Shown here: piece by piece, positions 57,341 through 64,000 of the stretch
Layout: each line of letters starts with the position of its first letter
Position numbering within the stretch: the first letter of the stretch is position 1
The notes under the pieces: model-generated
What the model saw: the letters and a program-made list of their open reading frames with translations, nothing else
The model's database searches: none
Told to the model about the DNA's origin: nothing
Origin: Megalonaias nervosa
Lineage: Eukaryota > Mollusca > Bivalvia > Unionida > Unionidae
NCBI GenBank assembly: GCA_016617855.1
Contig: JAECUM010001749.1
Coordinates: 1 to 64,000, forward strand
DNA length: 64,000 bases
Direction: 5' to 3'
Made by a program: the position numbers and the translations under genes

Positions 57341-60248
57341 ATTGAGGAATTTGAGAGATTATCCGCAATTGCACCTTCCAGAGCAAGATTCGATCTTGAC
57401 AAACTCAATGACTTTGTCATCGGAAAATACTCAATGCAAGACCTAGCTTTGATGAATGATGATATAACCAATCGTATTCGTGAAGCTAAGAAGGAATTCC
57501 GGGATGATGGTGCTACTCATACTTGGTCAACATTTAGGATCAGAGATATCATCGATTCTAGAATGAATGAAAAATGAGGACGAAGTATTATCAATTACCT
57601 TGATAATCAGCGATATATTATTCTGATCAAATTTATCATGCAGACAGATGACGGCACTTGGATTATCCGTGACAAACGTGAACCTGTACGCTTTACTGGA
57701 AATAATACTGTTATATTGGATAAAAAATCCAAGCCCGGTGTACTGACTGGTATTGATAAACCGTATTATGAACGAGCATATCCTGTAACCGCAGTTGTTT
57801 ATGCGATATATCCGCTAAATGATAAACCCAGCGCTGATGATCTCAAACCGATGAAATTTTCCTCAACGGTGACTCCGTCACTGTCGACGGAGTCCTTGAC
57901 AGAGTCAAGGGGGCTAAATTGTGTAGCTGAGCGAGTTACAGAACATTTCAAAAAAGCGGTACGCGGAAACGGTTTAACATATCTAAGACATAAAAAATAA
58001 GCGAGTGGGCAGAAACAGTTAAAAACACTGGAGCATCTATCAGCGACGTCACTAAACTAGAAAAACAATTAACATTTCCAATCACGGTGAAAACAATAAC
58101 GGAAGAGATTTTATACCTGCCGAAATATACAAAAAATGGAGCCCCCATAATGCTCATTGATCATAACGCACACACATGGACCGTGGCAGTGACAATATTT
58201 CCACGAGACAGAACAGTTAAATTCTACCACGGTGTTATATTTGACGTTATCAATGATATTAGTAAGAATGACCCTGTGTCCATGTGGTTATTTAATAGTT
58301 CCGATGATGAAAATTATGATCAGTTTGTAAAACCTAATGGAGAAATTTATCGTACAGAATCTCTCCACGAGGAAATGAAAAATCTTGCTTGGAAATATAC
58401 CCGTGACATAGTCACCATCGAACAATTACTAAGTAATTGTTTCACCGTTCCATCGGTTGCGGCTCACATTGCTCAGGAGAAAAATTCATGGAAACCTACA
58501 AGATGGGAATTTCTTGAAGACATTCAGCGCAGTTGTGTCGAATACGGATACGGTGGATTATGGAATACTCGACACAATTACGGTGGCTTTATATCAATTG
58601 ATATGGTAGCATGTTATCCTGGAAGTTTTCTTGGATACGGAGAATGTTCCAAATACTTTGCATGGTTTGGACACCCCCGACACTTGATGACCAGAGTTGC
58701 AATAAACGGACCATTACCTGATTTTGACTTGACCGGATTTGCTTGTATAGAGTCAATCGAGTTTTGCAGGGATCTCCATCCGATTGTTTATGCATGGAAG
58801 ACATTTCTCAGAGCGACATTGGGCTCCAATAGTATTGTTACAATATATGCTCGATGTAAAAATATTAATGCCATTGAGCATAACTGAAGCCATTATATCG
58901 TATCGTCCACAGAAACAAGTTTGGTTACCACAACCAGACAAATTTGATGCGGAAAGTGACGTCAGGGAAAAATTTCCTGACCTTGGCAAGGATGATATTG
59001 CTAAACCTATCAGTAATGTGTCTACGTACAAAAAGAAAATAATGAGAAAATTGCCAAAGATCTTGGTAGGAAAATAATTGGTAAGTTTACTCAGGGTGGT
59101 GAGTGTGATCATAAACAAACATGTACAAGATTAATCATGGATGATGCTGAACTTGATTTTATAATCATTGATACAATGAAAAAAAACACATTTATAAATC
59201 GGAGTAGCGCTTGCCTATCGAACGGGAAAAATTTAGGTACAATTGTGAGTTATACTGATGGTGAATCACCGCAGTTTACTCATTTAAGATCTTCCATGCT
59301 CGCGTACATTTCGATAAATTTAACGTTGATGATAAACAGATTCCTTCGTTACGAGGTCAGAGTTGTCACAGATTCGTTTAATGTAGATAAAAAATATTTA
59401 GATTTGATAAAATCGCTACTTGCTAATAATGAATGGGGATCATGGAGAATAAAACGCGAAAACATCCTTGACTATTCTAAATCCGCAGACGTTAAAATCG
59501 CAGAGAAATATTACAAGAATAACAATCAGATATTAGCATCGACGGCACCATCTGTATTTGATCCGGTATCCCTGCATAAAACTGTTTATCTCAACGGGCC
59601 TGGAGGTTCTGGAAAAACAACACGTGCGATTGAATTATTTAGAAACACAGACATGATTGCTTTAACACCCACACACAGGCTCGCCAGAGAAACGAAACAA
59701 CGAGGAGTAAAATCGTGTATGTATCATAGTTTTTTCAGATGGTCTGGAGGTGATGATTGGACTCCAGCGCGAATGGGTGATAAATATATACCCCGGATAA
59801 TCATCTGTGATGAAATTTGTACAGTTTCGTTGGCTGTTATTGAAAAATACCGCTGTGATAATGTGTGGTGATCATGGTCAACCACCACCCTTTGTTGGAG
59901 AGTCTCCAGACAAATGGTTAAGCGCATTTGTGGATTATTATGAAGAAATAACCGATGATCATAGAGCTATTGCTGATACCCTGAAAACGTTTAAAAGATT
60001 AATTCGATTACAACCAGATATAATACAATGTGAGATAGCGCGTAAGGTAATTCCGGAAACTCCTGTGAATGATTTTTGGAATTCGTGGACACCAAATGAT
60101 TTAATAGTTGCGAGTAGAAAAATAGTTCATGATACGTTGCAAGAAAAATTATTTTTGTTACATAAAGAAAAATTTTCAAATCTACCTGTACCATTGTGTT
60201 ATCGCCCGGCAGATACTTGACGACAGAACATTGATGTTGAAATTCCAG
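57341..60248 (+). pseudogene. family B DNA polymerase fused to SF1 helicase, interrupted by Gypsy insertion
   Basis: The N-terminal part starts near 57341 without a clear ATG and meets an in-frame TGA at 57575. Frame 57638-58000 continues the N-terminal domain, then shifts. Frame 58087-58887 holds the polymerase motif A (SIDMVACYPGSF, residues 170-181), followed by a further shift. A segment at 58870-59077 and the frame at 59137-59871 hold the RIIGKFTQGG-like motif B region, then RVVTDSF (motif C, residues 75-81) in the same frame as Walker A GPGGSGKTT (154-162) and Walker B IIICDE (221-226). The next frame (to 60220) has CGDHGQPPPF, helicase motif III. The frame passes a TGA at 60218 and is cut by the LTR at 60249. 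Polymerase and helicase thus form one long protein. It would replicate the viral genome. At least four shifts and two stops break it. Confidence 0.8.
60245..60248. repeat. probable target-site duplication of the Gypsy element (CCAG)
   Basis: The two solo LTRs each have a 4-bp duplication, so the four bases before this LTR should recur just after the other LTR, which lies beyond the window. It is unverified here. Confidence 0.45.
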
Positions 60249-61214
60249 TGTTACGTATCTGCTCGTTCAAAGTAACACAAAGAAAGAGTGAAGACAACAA
60301 GCTTTGTAAACTTTAACAAAAATAATTTATTTCCCTAGAAAACACGGTGAAAAGGTAAAAATATGAAACAAGACATAAGATTTACGAAGAAGATCCAAAA
60401 ATATGTCCTAAAATTGTGAAAAACACTTAAGTCCTGTGAATACACAGTTCTAATTTGATATAGACTGAATCTCAGTTCCGTTCCAAGATGGCGGATGATG
60501 ACGTCAGACGAAGGCTGACACAAAATGTCCAGAATTTTCACTGAATCACAAATTGTATTGTTCTGCTCCAATTTAGAAATAATTTCAACAAATGTCTTTG
60601 TCCAAAACCAGTAGGGTTGTTCTCCAGGGAAAATAATTATTTAGAAAGTAGATGAGGTACAGCTACCACCACTAACAATACACATGTTGTTCCTCATACG
60701 TATGAATGAACAAACACCTCTTTCCAGCACAGAAATACCTTTTCCTTAAGGTATTATAAACTCTACAAGATGTTATGATGTGACTCTCAACTATGACTGA
60801 CTACGACTACGACTGAAAATTTCTTACAGGTAACTGAGCATTTAAAACAAGCTAATACGTCATTTCATGTACACATGCACGAAGGACACGTGTGATTTCG
60901 AAATCACACCTGGGCATTACAAAAGCGTAAACAAGTATAATTAGTAATGACGTAGTTACAGCCAATCATTTACACAGCTTTTCCCGACTGTTTACTTGCA
61001 ACGACAAACTATCATACAAAAATCGTGCTTACACGAGTCACATTTACGTTTTAAATAAATACGATGTTTTAACAAACTATTAGACCCATGCAAACATACT
61101 CATCATAATAAAAATAACTACATTTAATGATATAAAAATAAAATAAAAATGAAACAAAGAATTAGAAGAATTTAAATTTTAACACTTATGTAATTTAACT
61201 ACAGGGTCGTAACA
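60249..61214 (-). repeat. 3' LTR of the Gypsy element
   Basis: The 966-bp unit begins TGTTACGTA and ends CGTAACA. It contains the CRE palindrome TGACGTCA at 60499-60506 and, just before it, AAGATGGCGG, a YY1-like motif that the two solo LTRs have lost or vary. Same family as 2192-3131 and 27627-28556. Confidence 0.95.
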
Positions 61215-61225
61215 CTTTCCCCCAT
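61215..61225 (-). other. polypurine tract
   Basis: On the minus strand TGGGGGAAAG directly abuts the LTR end TGTTACG, the position and composition of a plus-strand primer. The gap to the RNase H stop at 61357 is untranslated. Confidence 0.8.
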
Positions 61226-61356
61226 AAAGAAAAAAGAAAGATTTATGTAATAAAGCTTTCTTTTTTACCAGATGTAAACTGTACATGAGGTAAAACAAAT
61301 TTACATAAGAAGAACTCTTATGAATTTACACAAAGGTGTCTATGAAAATGACATTT

Positions 61357-62761
61357 CTATACACGGGAAAGTGCATCTGCAATTAAATTGTCTTTTCCTT
61401 TAATGTGCCTGATATCAAGATTGTACTCTTGCAAAAATAAACTCCATCTCAACAGTCTTTGATTTTTATTTTTCATTCTGCTGATGAAAGTAAAGGGGTT
61501 GTGATCACTAAACACAACAACCGGAGAAGGAGCCGAGCTAACATAAACTTCAAAATGCTGTAATGCTAGCATTAAAGCCAAGCATTCCTTCTCGATTGTT
61601 GAGTAGTTTCTTTGGTGTTTATTTAATTTCTTAGAGAAGTAACACACTGGGTGTTCAACACCATTTTTTGTCATCTTGAAGCAAAACTGCTCCAACCCCA
61701 ACATCACTTGCATCCACAGATAGTTTGAATGGTTGACTGAAATCTGGAGCTGTTAAAACTGGTGCACTTTTAAGTATGGCCTTTAATCTATCGAAAGCCT
61801 CTTGACATTTTTCAGTCCAAAGAAACTTTTTTTTCTTTCTCAACAAGTTTGTCAGAGGTTCAACAATATCAGAAAAATTAGAACAAAATTTGCGATAGTA
61901 CCCAGCCATACCCAAAAATCGCATCAGCTGTTTTTTACTGACAGGCACAGGAAATTCAGAAATAGCCTTGACCTTAGCATCTATAGGTTTCATTTGACCA
62001 TGTCCCACAATATGTCCTAGAAAAGTAACACATGCACGGCAGAACTCACTTTTAGATAAATTAATAGTCAAATATGCATCCGTGAGTCTGTCGAAGAACC
62101 TCCGAATCATGGCTAGATGTTCTTTCCAGGTGTTGTTGTAGATGATGACATCATCAATATAGGCATCACAATTGTCTCGACCAAAAGTAATCATATTCAT
62201 AAGGCGTTGAAAAGTACTTGGAGAACCCTTCATCCCAAATGGCATTACTTTATACTGGTAGAGTCCATCTGGAGTCACAAATGCCGAAATTTCTTTTGCT
62301 CTTTCCGTTAGTGGAATTTGCCAAAAACCCTTCAGGAGGTCGAGTTTAGTGACGTATTTGGCATTTCCAATTTTGTCGATACAGTCATCGATTCTCGGCA
62401 ATGGAAATGAGTCTGTTTTTGTCACACTGTTCACCTTCCTATAATCCTTACACATTCGGAAAGTTTTATCCGGTTTCAGAACAAGAATGCACGGTGAACT
62501 CCAATCACTCTTAATGGGCTCTATAGAATCATTTTCCAGTAAATACTGAATCTCTTTTTTCATGTATTCCTGTTTAAAAGGATTCATTCTGTATGGGTGT
62601 TGTTTCATGGGTTTTGAATCAACTATTTCAACGTCGTGAAAAATTTTGTTTGTCCTTGTAGGCACGTCTGGAAACAAGTGCTCATATTCAGACAATACTT
62701 GTTTAAGTTCACTTTTTTCTTGTTTTTGTAAATGAGAAAGTTTCTGGTCTAGATTTTCCAT
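61357..62761 (-). pseudogene. Gypsy reverse transcriptase and RNase H
   Basis: The frame from 62761 (368 codons) has the RT domain: WSSPCILVLKP, KLDLLKGFWQIPL with D141, KVMPFGMKGSPSTFQRL, and the catalytic YIDD at residues 201-204. It runs into RNase H (LSVDASDVGVGAVLL) and then breaks at about 61680 by a frameshift. The other frame (61713-61357) continues with YSTIEKECLAL (E), VVFSDHNPF (D) and ADALSR, all RNase H motifs. All catalytic positions are preserved across the two frames. It follows integrase, not preceding it, on the coding strand. Confidence 0.9.
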
Positions 62762-62920
62762 AACTTTGAATTCCGAAGATTTGTTGTTCCAAGATCTGAT
62801 GAATCCAACAGAATTCTTTCATTCAAATCCTCAGTTGGTGGGACAGGTACAACTAAATTAATTGCATGATTTACCTGGCTATTTCTTTTAAAATAGCATT
62901 AATTTACTTAGACCAGAGTA

Positions 62921-63619
62921 CTAATTATTATAATTTAACTCATTCATTTTCTTCTTTACTTTGTAAGGGCCATACAATCTAACTTGAAGAAAATTCTGCA
63001 GAATGAGCAAGAGAGAATGGACTTTATTACAGGACTCATATATTCTCTCTAGTATACTTTGGTGAAACCATAGTTTCACTTTTGACTTGAACTGCTGAAT
63101 GCCAAATTCAAGTATAACAAGCTGGAACATTCCAGACTTGAAATTTGACCTTTGACCAGATTGAACAAATTTGAGAAGGCCAAATTGAGTAAAATTCCGC
63201 AACGGAATTACCTTTGGAAAACTTGTTGACGCACACTTGATGGCCAACAAATTTTGGTTACCTGACTTGGTCTTTGGTAAGTTGTTAGTCCTAACACAAT
63301 CTCCCATAGTTCTACTGAATGGTTCGTCAAATGCAGGAATTGGCTGCAGATGAGCTTTAGGTATCTTTTGATTTGGTTTTCCTACCATTTGACAAGTATG
63401 ACAAGATCTACAAAACTTGCACACATCACTTTTAATTTTTGGCCAATAGAAGTGAGTCAAGATCTTGTGATACATTTTATTTATCCCTAAATGACCAGCC
63501 ATAGGAGTTTCATGGGCCAAACTAAGTATTTCCTGTCTGTAAGGTTTCGGAACCACAATCTGATATTTTACTGACCATTCATCACCAGCAGGTACCTCGA
63601 GAGGTCTCCATTTTCTCAT
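62921..63619 (-). pseudogene. Gypsy integrase, shortened
   Basis: The N-terminal zinc finger is intact: H36, H43 and C73, C76 in LAHETPMAGHLG and CRSCHTC. The first catalytic Asp is at residue 107 (MGDCVR). The second catalytic position reads QSGQRSNF, with Gly in place of Asp, and the following region up to the end is shortened relative to the usual core. The protein stops after about 232 codons. It lies upstream of reverse transcriptase on the coding strand. Confidence 0.85.
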
Positions 63620-63993
63620 AAGGACTTTTTTTTGATGAAGTAACAGACAGGTACTTCAGTAGCTTCAGTTTCACTAACAGCCCGCTGAAACAAACAGGAG
63701 ATCTCAGGATTCTTCTCCTGTTCGACGACAAGTGATTGTCGTTTATCACCCTGTTCAGATAAAAGAGAATGAGTATTCAAAAGAGGATCACTATGATCAA
63801 TACCTTTTGACTGATCCAAATTAGAAGTGAAAGTGGCCTCATCAAAAGCCTGACCAATACAAGTGTCAGCTAAAGGAATACTTTCCTTATCAAAATCATT
63901 CTCAAGAGCTTTCTTTGCCATAGCTCTGGTAACTGCACAAGCTGGGAATAAATCAGGGATTTCTTTTTCAATAGGATCAACTTTCTGATCCAA
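63616..63993 (-). CDS. Gypsy polyprotein segment upstream of integrase
   Basis: A 125-codon open frame that enters from beyond the window edge. It holds VTRAMAKK, acidic stretches and, at its end, CLFQRAVSETEATEVPVCYF, which is the usual run-up to the integrase zinc finger. It overlaps the integrase frame by 4 bp in another frame. No protease motif is seen in the window. Confidence 0.75.
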   Translation of the reverse strand: MDQKVDPIEKEIPDLFPACAVTRAMAKKALENDFDKESIPLADTCIGQAFDEATFTSNLDQSKGIDHSDPLLNTHSLLSEQGDKRQSLVVEQEKNPEISCLFQRAVSETEATEVPVCYFIKKKSL

Positions 63994-64000
63994 AGAAGGC

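Larger units (their letters stand above)
48901..60248 (+). mobile_element. endogenous DNA-virus-like element (Polinton/adintovirus-like), decaying
   Basis: A compact, gene-dense block, richer in G+C than its flanks, with virion genes, an adenain-like protease, a fibre-like gene, an HNH nuclease and a DNA polymerase-helicase. Plus-strand genes occupy 49147-55780, minus-strand genes 55931-57292, and plus-strand replication genes 57341-60248. The left edge lies near 48900, where a dispersed repeat is interrupted and GCGGGGGGGTGAACCC begins. The right edge is not visible because a Ty3/Gypsy element is inserted at 60249. No packaging ATPase, integrase or terminal inverted repeat pair is seen in the window. 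Stops and frameshifts affect at least six genes, so the copy is not a functional virus. Confidence 0.85.
60249..64000 (-). mobile_element. Ty3/Gypsy retrotransposon (Gmr1-like order), cut by the window edge
   Basis: The minus-strand element carries its 3' LTR at 60249-61214 and continues past the window edge. Immediately inside the LTR a polypurine tract, GGGGGAAAG on the minus strand, marks plus-strand priming. Coding runs from 63993 downward: a Gag-Pol linker, then integrase, then reverse transcriptase and RNase H. Integrase before reverse transcriptase is the opposite of standard Ty3/Gypsy order and is known from Gmr1-like elements. Frameshifts and internal deletion show the copy is dead. 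Confidence 0.9.

Overview
The window looks like genomic DNA of a marine invertebrate, most likely a bivalve mollusc. It is AT-rich, intron-rich and full of microsatellites, tRNA-derived SINEs, LINE fragments, DIRS-like YR retroelements and Ty3/Gypsy LTRs, and ACATGTA-type words are common. The taxonomic placement is an inference. Host coding content is sparse: one plus-strand exon with the six-cysteine PLAC pattern (488-628) and two consecutive minus-strand exons of actin-related protein 5, ACTR5 (39345-39476 then 34299-34397). A few further open stretches may be exons but are not recognised.

Layout: 1-935, PLAC exon and flanks. 936-3850, a diverged repeat carrying an array of GCCAAATTTGGC-like palindromes, interrupted by a 940-bp solo LTR; a second copy lies in inverted orientation at 29035-30988. 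4185-5330, LINE remnant. 6-18 kb, SINEs, microsatellites and degenerate tandem repeats. 18060-20190, dead L1-like LINE whose YADD segment is tandemly repeated four times. 23.4-24.3 kb, dispersed repeat with a 100-bp foldback insertion. 27627-28556, second solo LTR. 32.46-33.92 kb, decayed hAT-like element. 34661-38985, DIRS-like element inside an ACTR5 intron. 41916-47120, second DIRS-like element with RT, RNase H and tyrosine recombinase remnants.

The main discovery is at about 48900-60248: an endogenous DNA-virus-like element of the Polinton/adintovirus/adenovirus type. Its compact plus-strand block encodes a coiled-coil protein, a basic pVI-like protein, a probable double-jelly-roll major capsid protein, two small virion-type proteins, an adenain-like maturation protease, a fibre-like protein with a phage-tail-fibre motif, a membrane protein and a penton-like capsid protein. 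An opposite-strand block encodes an unknown protein, an HNH endonuclease and a small Cys-rich protein. The last gene is a family B DNA polymerase continuous with a superfamily 1 helicase. Several genes carry stops or frameshifts, so this is a decaying copy, although the capsid genes are intact.

A minus-strand Ty3/Gypsy element (60249 to beyond 64000) is inserted in the helicase. Its integrase lies upstream of reverse transcriptase (Gmr1-like order). Its LTR is the same family as the two solo LTRs. The right-hand part of the viral element, where a packaging ATPase, integrase and second terminal repeat would be expected, must lie beyond the window if it survives.
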